This document shows positions 1 to 5,700 of a stretch of DNA of 10,891 nucleotides, piece after piece. Under the pieces are notes generated by a model. It searched no databases and was not told where the DNA came from. It was given only the letters and a program-made list of their open reading frames with translations. Where the stretch lies: the NCBI GenBank assembly GCA_964387095.1, contig CAYLVH010000062.1:1-10891 (forward strand). The letters run 5' to 3'. The stretch's first letter is position 1, and each line of letters begins with the position of its first letter. The stretch is from JAJQBJ01 sp964387095. Its GTDB lineage: Bacteria; Bacillota; Clostridia; Oscillospirales; Oscillospiraceae. The translations under genes and the position numbers were made by a program.

Positions 1-2
1 GC

Positions 3-80
3 GGCATGGCGTTCCGTCAGTTTCAAAAACTTCTGCGCCCGCCCTCCCGCGTTCTGAAGGAAGAAGGAATTGAAATATGA
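3..80 (+). CDS. 3' end of an upstream gene (partial, possibly sigma-70-type regulator)
   Basis: An open frame enters from the left edge and ends with 25 visible codons (…LKEEGIEI) at a TGA that overlaps the ATG of the next ORF as ATGA, so the two were translationally coupled. Coding identity rests only on this coupling and the purine-rich AAGGAAGAAGGAA before the overlap, which serves as ribosome site for the next gene. In related Clostridia the downstream protein type usually follows a small sigma-70 family factor, so a sigma C-terminus is a reasonable guess. Nothing in these 25 residues proves it. Confidence 0.4.
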   Translation, partial: GMAFRQFQKLLRPPSRVLKEEGIEI

Positions 81-196
81 AAATGCCTAGGTTAGCAAAT
101 GCAATGAGTTATATTGACGATGACCTCGTGTCCTGTGCGGTAGAGTATAAGTCCAATTCTCGCAAAAAATGCCGGGCAGGGAACCTCAACTCTTAA
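77..196 (+). pseudogene. Truncated N-terminus of anti-sigma-like membrane protein
   Basis: A 39-codon ORF starts with MKMPRLANAMSYIDDDLVS, which resembles the cytoplasmic head of small membrane proteins paired with sigma factors in gut Clostridia. These usually read K-x-P-x-L-x-x-A-x-x-x-IDDDL, followed by a Lys-rich stretch and a transmembrane helix. Here the frame is intact only to about residue 31 (…NSRKK) and then runs into unrelated sequence that stops at 194-196. No membrane helix follows, so the gene is broken. The 3' side is occupied by the VirD4 remnant on the opposite strand, and the two frames meet tail to tail at 193-196. Family assignment is from memory of the motif. The break itself is seen directly. 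Confidence 0.5.
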
Positions 197-421
197 TCCA
201 TCTGGATAACGTCCTGGACATCCTTTTTTGAGGCGCATTTTGAGATTCAGGAACGCTTCAATATCGAAGGTGTTCTTTTTAGCAAAATCTGCGGTCAGTT
301 TGAAAAGCGGATGATTTGTCAGGTCATACTTGTCGGAGAGAAGAGGCCGGACGCCACGAAGCTGCAAGATACACTTGCCGCCATCAAGGACAGCAAGCTC
401 ATCGACAGAAGCAAGTTCACG
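193..421 (-). pseudogene. VirD4/TraG conjugative coupling protein, C-terminal fragment with frameshift
   Basis: Translated on the minus strand from about 421, the frame reads ELASVDELAVLDGGKCILQL, then RGVRPLLSDKYDLTNHP and KKNTFDIEAFLNLKMRLKK. This matches the extreme C-terminus of VirD4/TraG-type coupling ATPases of Tn1549-like integrative elements, which link the relaxosome to the type IV secretion channel. An in-frame TAA at 422-424 and lack of the ATPase domain show that only about 75 residues remain. At the CC/T6 run 222-229 (A6GG on this strand) the frame slips. Dropping one base restores a plausible natural end, KKDVQDVIQMD, stopping at 193-195, whereas the unslipped frame wanders to position 92. 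The fragment starts 8 bp after the Dabb gene stop. It cannot be functional. Confidence 0.75.
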
Positions 422-428
422 TTATTCC

Positions 429-752
429 TTATTCCACAGGATAGTCAATGCCAATGACCTGATCCATATACTGGGCGGACGCTTTCAGGAAGCTCAGGTG
501 GCCGCTGGAAGCGGGATATGCCATACAGTCCTCTTGGGAAGCAAAGGTGATGATCTGGATCAGATCATAGAACTGCACATTGCCATCCGGAGACTCCGTG
601 GGCATGGGGAAGGGCTTGATACCCACTTCGCAGTCCACAATAGTGGGAACCTGTTGAGGCAGCTCCGACAGCTGCCGGGCCAGCTGCCGGATGGTCTCCG
701 GGTTCCGGGCGCAGTCCTTCACGCGAAAAACGGAAACATGACGCATTTTCAT
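429..752 (-). CDS. Dabb (stress-responsive A/B barrel) family protein
   Basis: A 107-residue protein starts MKMRHVSVFRVKDC. It has the ferredoxin-like Dabb signature: an N-terminal strand RHVSVFRVKD, a central helix rich in Gln/Leu (PETIRQLARQLSELPQQ), strands IVDCEVGIKPFP and FYDLIQIITFAS, and the closing helix with Y-P-x(3)-GH-LSFL. Dabb domains dimerise into a barrel and bind or act on small hydrophobic molecules. Some are cyclases or monooxygenase-like enzymes, but many have no known role. The start at 752 is chosen because GAGGAAGGGGAG lies just upstream. An open frame extends to 863, but it runs through the preceding gene. Only 19 bp separate it from the SDR stop, so it is co-transcribed and probably acts on the same pathway. 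It is the last intact gene before the VirD4 debris, with no terminator seen. Confidence 0.8.
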   Translation of the reverse strand: MKMRHVSVFRVKDCARNPETIRQLARQLSELPQQVPTIVDCEVGIKPFPMPTESPDGNVQFYDLIQIITFASQEDCMAYPASSGHLSFLKASAQYMDQVIGIDYPVE

Positions 753-771
753 GGCTGGGTTCTCCCCTTCC

Positions 772-1554
772 TCACATCTGCATGCCGCCGCAGACAGGCA
801 AAGCGGCGCCAGTGATATGGCCGGACAGGTTGGAGCACAGGAACATGACGGCATCCGCCACATCGCCGGTGGTGCCCAACTTACCCATGGGGATCACATG
901 GGATTTCAGGAACTCGGTGTCCTGGCTTCCGACGGCGACGCTATCCGCCATCAGGTTGGTGCCGTCGGTGGGGCCAGGACAAATCACATTGACCCGGATG
1001 CCATTCTTGGCGTTCTCCACGGCGGCAGTCTGGGTAATGGCAATGACCCCGGCCTTGGAGGGGCCATAGGCGCCGAAGCCAGGGGCCATTTTCAGGCCAC
1101 CGATGGAGGCGGTGTTGACTATGGCGCCCCCTGTTTCCTGCTTGTTCATCCGGATTAGCTCATATTTCAGGCAATGGAACATGCCGGTCAGGTTGGTGTT
1201 GATGACCTTCAGCCAGTCCCCCTCGGTGACCTCGGTCAGCGGGCAGAAGGGGATATGGACGCCGTCAGCGCCGCAACCGGCGTTATTGAAGGCGAAGTCT
1301 AGGGAGCCAAAGGTGGCAACCGTGGTCTCGATGGCAGCCTTCACGCTTGCCTCATCCGCCACGTCGCAGGAGACAAAGATGGCGTCCCCTCCTGCCTCCT
1401 TGACCAATCGGACGGTTTCCTCTCCGGCGGCGGGGCGGCGGGCGGCAACGGCCACCTTGCATCCCAGGGAGCCAAAGCGAACCGCCACGGCGCGGCCCAT
1501 TCCCGAGGCCGCTCCTGTGACAAAGAGAACCTTATCCTTAAATTCCTCAAACAT
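772..1554 (-). CDS. Short-chain dehydrogenase/reductase (complete)
   Basis: A 260-aa classical SDR, of full length for the family. Cofactor motif TGAASGMG is at residues 13-20, NNAG at 90-93, catalytic Ser150 in NTASIGG, Tyr163 and Lys167 in YGPSK, and the C-terminal ITGAALPVCGG loop is present. Basic residues after strand beta-2 (AARR, 37-40) favour NADP(H) over NAD(H), which is inference. The enzyme should oxidise or reduce a hydroxyl/carbonyl in the cytoplasm. The substrate is not predictable. A strong ribosome site AAAGGAG (minus strand of 1562-1568) sets the start. It lies 27 bp after the LysR gene and 19 bp before Dabb, within the flavin reductase operon. Unlike the other SDR in this operon (2527-2841), all catalytic parts are intact. 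Confidence 0.92.
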   Translation of the reverse strand: MFEEFKDKVLFVTGAASGMGRAVAVRFGSLGCKVAVAARRPAAGEETVRLVKEAGGDAIFVSCDVADEASVKAAIETTVATFGSLDFAFNNAGCGADGVHIPFCPLTEVTEGDWLKVINTNLTGMFHCLKYELIRMNKQETGGAIVNTASIGGLKMAPGFGAYGPSKAGVIAITQTAAVENAKNGIRVNVICPGPTDGTNLMADSVAVGSQDTEFLKSHVIPMGKLGTTGDVADAVMFLCSNLSGHITGAALPVCGGMQM

Positions 1555-1581
1555 AAAAATGCTCCTTTCTGAATGAATTCT

Positions 1582-2511
1582 TTACAAATGGTCCGGGTCA
1601 AAGCCCATGCTTCGAATGAGCTCGTCCTCTTCTTCCAAGCGCCGTTTTAAGAAATCCAGAAACTGCCGGGAGGCTTGGGTCTGCTGAAAGTTCCGGTGCC
1701 ATGCCACACCCAATAGGACGGGCGGAAGCTCATCCCGGATGGAAAGCAGCTTCACCGGAGAGTCCGGATGATTCTGAATGATCTGGCACCCCAGAACGAT
1801 GGGCATAATCGCAACGCCCCGGTCGGACTCCAGCAGGTGGTAAATCAGCTCAGAGCTTTGAATCTCATAGCCCACCCGGGGCTCAAAGCCCCGCTTCTGG
1901 CATTCCCGGCGCAGAACCTCTACGTTCAGCCGGGAATTATCACAGATAAAGGTCTCATTTTTCAGGTCGGCCAGGGCCACACTGTCCTGCTTTGCCACAG
2001 GATGATCCTGATGGACCGCCGCCACATAGACCTTTCTTCCAATCTCCTGGAAAACGATCATATCATCCTCTAACCGCTCGTTGGAAATGGCCAGCGTAAT
2101 GCTCCGGTCCAGCAGATGCTCCACCATTTGCTGGGACGAGTACTCCCACTGGCGAATCCCCACGTCCAGGCAGTCCACGGAAAAGTGCGGGAGGACATCG
2201 GGAAGATATCCCGAAATGTTACAGGCCAGCGAGAGGATGTGCTGGTTGGTCTCATACATCCTTTGGATGGTCTGGGTCCCAGAGGCCAGCTCTGAAAACG
2301 CGATATCCACGCTGGACAGGAACACCCTGCCATAATCATTGAGCAGGATTTTCCCCTTCCTGTGCTCGAACAGCGGAACACCAAGCTCATCCTCCAGGCG
2401 GGAAATGCTCTTGCTGAGGTTGGGCTGGGTCACATACAGCTCCCGAGCCGCCCGGGTGACATTCCCCGCCCGGGCCACTGCCTGAAAGTAACGCAGCTGT
2501 ACTAAATCCAT
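1582..2511 (-). CDS. LysR-family transcriptional regulator
   Basis: A 309-aa protein of typical LTTR length. The N-terminal winged helix-turn-helix occupies about residues 1-65 (MDLVQLRYFQAVARAGNVTR, then the AARELYVTQPNLSKSISRLE recognition helix region and ELGVPLFEHRKG wing). A linker helix is followed by a periplasmic-binding-like effector domain from about residue 90 to 295. It should sense a pathway substrate or product and activate the operon. Its gene is unusually placed in the middle of the operon it probably controls, 15 bp after the shortened SDR and 27 bp before the complete one, rather than divergent to it. That arrangement would give positive feedback. GGGAGG precedes the ATG. 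A candidate binding dyad is at 4956-4973 upstream of the first gene. Confidence 0.93.
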   Translation of the reverse strand: MDLVQLRYFQAVARAGNVTRAARELYVTQPNLSKSISRLEDELGVPLFEHRKGKILLNDYGRVFLSSVDIAFSELASGTQTIQRMYETNQHILSLACNISGYLPDVLPHFSVDCLDVGIRQWEYSSQQMVEHLLDRSITLAISNERLEDDMIVFQEIGRKVYVAAVHQDHPVAKQDSVALADLKNETFICDNSRLNVEVLRRECQKRGFEPRVGYEIQSSELIYHLLESDRGVAIMPIVLGCQIIQNHPDSPVKLLSIRDELPPVLLGVAWHRNFQQTQASRQFLDFLKRRLEEEDELIRSMGFDPDHL

Positions 2512-2526
2512 GGAAGCCTCCCTTTA

Positions 2527-2841
2527 TTATCCGCCCGTCGTGGCTCCGCCGTCTGCAATCAGGGTGGTGCCGGTGATAGAAGCGGCGGCATCGCCGGCCA
2601 GGTAGAGCATAGCCGAGGCAATCTCCTCCGGCTTCGCCATGCGGTGCATGGGGATCTTATCCAGCAGGGACTGGTACAGAACGGGATCCCGGGCCGCCGG
2701 GAGGGAGATGTCCGCCACCACAACATTGGCGCCGTAATGCGCGAACTCCAACGCGGCGGCTTGGCCGATGCCACTGCCGGAACCGGTGATAATCACGGTT
2801 TTTCCAGTATAGTCAAAGGTGGGGATTGCAATTTCACGCAC
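2527..2841 (-). pseudogene. Internally deleted short-chain dehydrogenase (in-frame)
   Basis: This 104-codon gene joins the first ~46 residues of a classical SDR (GKTVIITGSGSGIGQAAALE, with TG-x(3)-GIG at 19-26 and Asp44 after beta-2 suggesting NAD(H)) directly to a normal SDR C-terminus (IPMHRMAKPEEIASAMLYLA, then ITGTTLIADGG). The middle ~145 residues carrying NNAG, the catalytic Ser and YxxxK are gone, with no frame change. The likely seam is near residue 46/47 (DIS-LPA), about position 2703. It starts at GTG with AAGGAG 9 nt upstream and keeps clean spacing to both neighbours (63 and 15 bp). It is therefore still translatable but cannot be an SDR catalyst. It may be a decayed gene kept in frame, an assembly collapse, or less likely a mini-protein with a retained role. 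Confidence 0.85.
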
Positions 2842-2904
2842 GGAAAACAGCTCCTTTTTATACTAAATCCGTTAAGTCGATGACATTTTATTGCCCGTCA
2901 GGCA

Positions 2905-4857
2905 TCAAATTCTCATTGCAGCGTCATAGGCCTCGTGGTTGGCCCGATAGTAGTTGCCGCCCTTCGCGGTACAGTCGCCCACCATAATGACATCCATGCT
3001 GCCATACTTCCTCAGCAGGTCCTTGCCCAGCTGGTCGTCAGGCTTGACCCCCAGGGCATTGACCACGCTGTCCGCAGCAAAGAACCGCTCCGCTCCAGAG
3101 GCCGCGTCTACCGTCCGAACGCCCTTGTCAATGGCTTGGATCTTTTGGCCGCCCACCAGCTGCACGCCATTCTCCTCCAGCTGGGCCATCAGGTCGGCCT
3201 TATTGAAGATGGGCATTTCCATGACAAACTGATCCCGGGGCAACATATCAACCACCGTGACCTTCCTGCCCTCTTGGCTCAGCGCCAGGGCACACTCCAA
3301 GCCGGTGATGCCGCCACCGCAGACTACCACGGTTTCGCCGGTCTCCACAACATGGCCGTCCACGTCCCGGACGGCCAGAGCCTGCTCGATGCCGGGGATC
3401 GGGGGATTCAGGTACACAGAGCCGGTGGCCACAATGATGGCGTCAGGGTTCACCTGCTCCACCAGCTCCGGGGTGACCTCCGTGTTCAAAATCACCTTGG
3501 CGCCGCAGTCATAGGTCTCCTGGATGTCCCAATCCAGGTACTCCCGCATCAGGCCCTTGAAGGGCACCAGGCAGGCGTCATTCAGCAGGCCGCCCAACCG
3601 GTCTGACTTTTCATAAATGGTGGCGGTATGTCCCCGGGCGATCAGGGTTTGGGCCGCCATCATGCCGGCAGGGCCGCCGCCGACCACCATGACGTTCTTC
3701 CGCTCCCCCTCTGGCACTTGCTCAATGGGGCCGGAAATGCCGCAGCGGGGATTCACGGCGCAGGACATGGCGGTACCCCAGGTGTTGGCGTTGCCGCACA
3801 GGTCGCAGCGGGTGCAGGGCCGGACCTTCCCCGGGTGACCCGCCAGGGTCTTTTTCATCAGCTCCCCGTCCGCCATGTGGCTCTTGGCCATGGCAACGAT
3901 ATCCGCCTTGCCGGAGGCGATGATCTCTTCAGCCTCCGCCAGGGTGGTGATCATGCCCACCACCGCCACGGGAATGTGCAGCGCCTTCTTTACCTCAGCA
4001 GCATAGTCCACGTTCAAAGGTTTATGGGGAGTTCGGAAATAAGTAGGGATGGTATAACGGGCGGACAGGTGGAAAATGGAGCCCTGGGACACATGCATAA
4101 TATCCACGTACTCCTGGGCCAGCTTCATAAACTCCAGGGATTCTTCAAACTCCAGGCCCCCGGGAATGCCCTCGGTGGCGGAAACCCGAAGCTCAATGAC
4201 CATATTGGGGCCCACCGCCTCTCGGACCGCCTGCAAAACCTCCAGGGGGTACTTCCTGCGGTTTTCAGGACTGCCGCCGTATTCATCGGTGCGGACGTTG
4301 GAGTCCGGGGACAGCCACTGGGCCAGGAAGTTATTGTGGGCACAGTGGAGCATAATCATGCGGAAGCCCGCATGCTGGCAGCGCACCGCACAGTCCACGT
4401 ACCGCTCCTTCATATAATCCATGTCAGCCCGGGTCATGGTGCGCACATTGTCGCCGGGGCTCAGGGGGCGCTCCGCAGAGACCACGGCAGTGGGCGTCCC
4501 ATCGGCGGGGGCCCGGTTGCCCCGGCCCGCATACGCCAGCTCTGCGGAGAGCTCCGCGCCGTTTTGGCGGCATTTCTCCACCAGGGCGTTCATGCCATGG
4601 ATGCAGTCGTCGTCACAGACATTCATCTCACAGAGCCAGTGGGAGGTGTTGTCATGGGTGACAGGGGTATCTCCCACCGTGACCCAACCCACGCCGGTCT
4701 TGGCCTGCCACTCCATGAAGTCCAGCATGTCCTGACTCATGGTGCCGTCCGCATTGCACTTCAGCACCACGGTGGGGGCGTACTCCAGGCGGTTCTTCAG
4801 GGTCAGCCCCCGGATGGTAATGGGCTGAAATACATGAGGGTATAAATTCGGTTTCAT
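2905..4857 (-). CDS. Old Yellow Enzyme-family NADH:flavin oxidoreductase (FMN/4Fe-4S/FAD)
   Basis: A 650-aa multidomain reductase of the 2,4-dienoyl-CoA reductase/BaiCD-BaiH/enoate-type group. Residues 1-340 are an FMN TIM barrel with KNRLEYAPT and the RTDEYGGSPENR signature (189-200). An iron-sulfur cluster follows with Cys348, 351, 354 and 366. The C-terminal half has FAD GGGPAG (393-398) and a second dinucleotide fold with CGGGITGLE (513-521). Such enzymes pass electrons from NAD(P)H through FAD and the cluster to FMN to reduce an activated C=C bond in fatty, bile acid, steroid or flavonoid substrates. Cluster spacing is C-x2-C-x2-C-x11-C. The residue aligning with Tyr166 of E. coli dienoyl-CoA reductase appears to be Asn176. 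Start 4857 is chosen for AGGAGG just upstream and because the promoter 4906-4934 lies ahead of it; a longer open frame to 5133 crosses that promoter and a terminator. First gene of the five-gene operon. Confidence 0.93.
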   Translation of the reverse strand: MKPNLYPHVFQPITIRGLTLKNRLEYAPTVVLKCNADGTMSQDMLDFMEWQAKTGVGWVTVGDTPVTHDNTSHWLCEMNVCDDDCIHGMNALVEKCRQNGAELSAELAYAGRGNRAPADGTPTAVVSAERPLSPGDNVRTMTRADMDYMKERYVDCAVRCQHAGFRMIMLHCAHNNFLAQWLSPDSNVRTDEYGGSPENRRKYPLEVLQAVREAVGPNMVIELRVSATEGIPGGLEFEESLEFMKLAQEYVDIMHVSQGSIFHLSARYTIPTYFRTPHKPLNVDYAAEVKKALHIPVAVVGMITTLAEAEEIIASGKADIVAMAKSHMADGELMKKTLAGHPGKVRPCTRCDLCGNANTWGTAMSCAVNPRCGISGPIEQVPEGERKNVMVVGGGPAGMMAAQTLIARGHTATIYEKSDRLGGLLNDACLVPFKGLMREYLDWDIQETYDCGAKVILNTEVTPELVEQVNPDAIIVATGSVYLNPPIPGIEQALAVRDVDGHVVETGETVVVCGGGITGLECALALSQEGRKVTVVDMLPRDQFVMEMPIFNKADLMAQLEENGVQLVGGQKIQAIDKGVRTVDAASGAERFFAADSVVNALGVKPDDQLGKDLLRKYGSMDVIMVGDCTAKGGNYYRANHEAYDAAMRI

Positions 4858-4905
4858 GAAAAAGGCCTCCTGATTTCTGTTTATTTTTGTCCTTAACTTG
4901 CCTTT

Positions 4906-4934
4906 ATTATACGACAGAACAGGCCAATCAGCAA
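4906..4934 (-). promoter_or_regulatory. Sigma-A promoter of the flavin reductase operon
   Basis: On the minus strand TTGCTG (4929-4934) and TATAAT (4906-4911) are separated by exactly 17 bp. Transcription should start near 4899, giving a leader of about 40 nt before the ATG at 4857. Confidence 0.75.
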
Positions 4935-4955
4935 ATGGTTTTTCCGGGATACTGG

Positions 4956-4973
4956 TATAGCTTGAGCGATATA
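4956..4973. promoter_or_regulatory. Imperfect dyad, candidate LysR binding site
   Basis: TATAGCTTGAGCGATATA has symmetric outer arms (TATAnC…GnTATA). Its centre lies about 65 bp upstream of the predicted start, the usual place of the LysR recognition site. A canonical centred T-N11-A is not present, so support is positional and by symmetry only. Confidence 0.35.
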
Positions 4974-4993
4974 ACTTCCACAGCTTTTCTATG

Positions 4994-5030
4994 AAAAAAG
5001 CGCAGACCTCTGGTTCCCAAAGATCTGCGC
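4994..5030 (-). terminator. Rho-independent terminator after rubrerythrin
   Basis: The minus strand folds as a stem of up to 14 bp with a few G-T pairs (outer arms GCGCAGA/TCTGCGC) and a GAA loop, at 5000-5030. Six T follow (4994-4999). It begins five bases beyond the rubrerythrin stop and insulates the flavin reductase operon promoter. Confidence 0.9.
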
Positions 5031-5035
5031 ATTGT

Positions 5036-5635
5036 TTACTTGGGCATATAGGGAGCCAGCTCCAGCCGGACGAAATAGCCCTGGGGGTGCTTGCACACCG
5101 GACACTGAGCCGGGGCCATGGTAGAGTGGACAACCATGCCGCACTTCAGGCACATCCAGCCGGTTTCCACATCGCTGACGAACAGCTTTCCTTCCTCCAT
5201 GAGCTTCGCGAAGTGCCAGAAGCGCTCAGCGTGGACTGCCTCCACCCCCGCGATCATCTCAAAGCTCTTGTGGATCTGCTCAAAGCCCTCCTGCCGGGCC
5301 ACCCGGGCAAAGGCCGGGTAATCCACCTTGTGCTCCTGGGACTCATTGTGGGCAGCAGCCTTTAAGAGATCCAGCACCTTTTCATCCTGATTTACCGGGT
5401 AGGTGCCATCAATTTCGATATTCTCGCCATTGCAGGGTTTTAAGAAGTCGTAAAATACCTTGGCGTGGGCCAGCTCCTGCTCCGCCGTCATCAGAAATAC
5501 CGCCTGTATAACCGCCAACCCCGCTTTTTTGGCCGCCGATGCGGCGAAGGTGTAGCGGTTCCGCGCCTGGCTCTCCCCGGCAAAGGCCCGCAGCAAGTTC
5601 GCCTTGGTCTGGCTCTCCGAAAAAGAAATGCCCAT
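5036..5635 (-). CDS. Rubrerythrin
   Basis: A 199-aa non-heme diiron peroxidase that reduces H2O2 in anaerobes with electrons from rubredoxin or NAD(P)H carriers. The four-helix ferritin-like domain covers about residues 5-145, with metal-ligand type motifs FAGESQARNRY (Glu21), AEQELAHA (Glu54, His57), HNESQEH (Glu98, Glu101) and GVEAVHAERF (Glu132, His135). The C-terminal rubredoxin-like domain carries Cys162/165 and Cys178/181 (CLKCG…CPVCKHPQGYF) for a mononuclear iron. The second helix pair reads AGVEAVH where many family members have an additional acidic residue before VE, a minor variation. AAGGAGG precedes the ATG. It lies 65 bp downstream of isocitrate dehydrogenase with no clear own promoter, so co-transcription is likely. 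Its leader has unusual structure (see 5630-5685). Confidence 0.95.
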   Translation of the reverse strand: MGISFSESQTKANLLRAFAGESQARNRYTFAASAAKKAGLAVIQAVFLMTAEQELAHAKVFYDFLKPCNGENIEIDGTYPVNQDEKVLDLLKAAAHNESQEHKVDYPAFARVARQEGFEQIHKSFEMIAGVEAVHAERFWHFAKLMEEGKLFVSDVETGWMCLKCGMVVHSTMAPAQCPVCKHPQGYFVRLELAPYMPK

Positions 5636-5675
5636 ACTGTTTTCCTCCTTTTTTATGGATAGAAGCAGTATGGGC
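5630..5675 (-). promoter_or_regulatory. Leader hairpin burying the rubrerythrin start codon
   Basis: Two perfect 10-bp arms, GCCCATACTG (5630-5639) and CAGTATGGGC (5666-5675), flank a 26-nt loop. In the mRNA the downstream arm contains the AUG, while the AAGGAGG ribosome site sits in the loop. The bases after the stem are U-rich. This could act as a translational switch or a weak attenuator. The arms are seen directly; the function is inferred. Confidence 0.45.
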
Positions 5676-5685
5676 AGTTTTTCAT
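5653..5685 (-). CDS. Possible 10-codon leader peptide MKNCPYCFYP
   Basis: An ATG-to-TAA mini-ORF lies between isocitrate dehydrogenase and rubrerythrin and encodes MKNCPYCFYP, with a CPYC motif like a rubredoxin or zinc-ribbon knuckle, plus two Tyr and two Pro in ten residues. Its codons 4-7 overlap the upstream arm of the leader hairpin, so a ribosome on it would open the stem that hides the rubrerythrin AUG. No good ribosome site precedes it (ATAAACCC), which argues against efficient translation. It could be chance. Confidence 0.25.
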   Translation of the reverse strand: MKNCPYCFYP

Positions 5686-5700
5686 GGGTTTATGCAGGAA

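Noticed and set aside
92..192. Continuation of the minus-strand VirD4 frame to position 92
   Set aside because: After the A6GG run the translation loses any likeness to the family; a one-base slip gives a natural ending at 193.
753..863. N-terminal extension of the Dabb protein to 863
   Set aside because: It overlaps the SDR coding end in another frame; the start at 752 has a clear ribosome site and fits the domain.
3628..4845. 405-codon plus-strand open frame opposite the flavin reductase
   Set aside because: His/Gly-rich low-complexity translation, no ribosome site, no recognisable domain. It mirrors the GC-rich codons of the real minus-strand gene.
4858..5133. N-terminal extension of the flavin reductase to 5133
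   Set aside because: It would cross the promoter, the rubrerythrin terminator and the rubrerythrin 3' end. The start at 4857 has AGGAGG and begins at the family's usual N-terminus.
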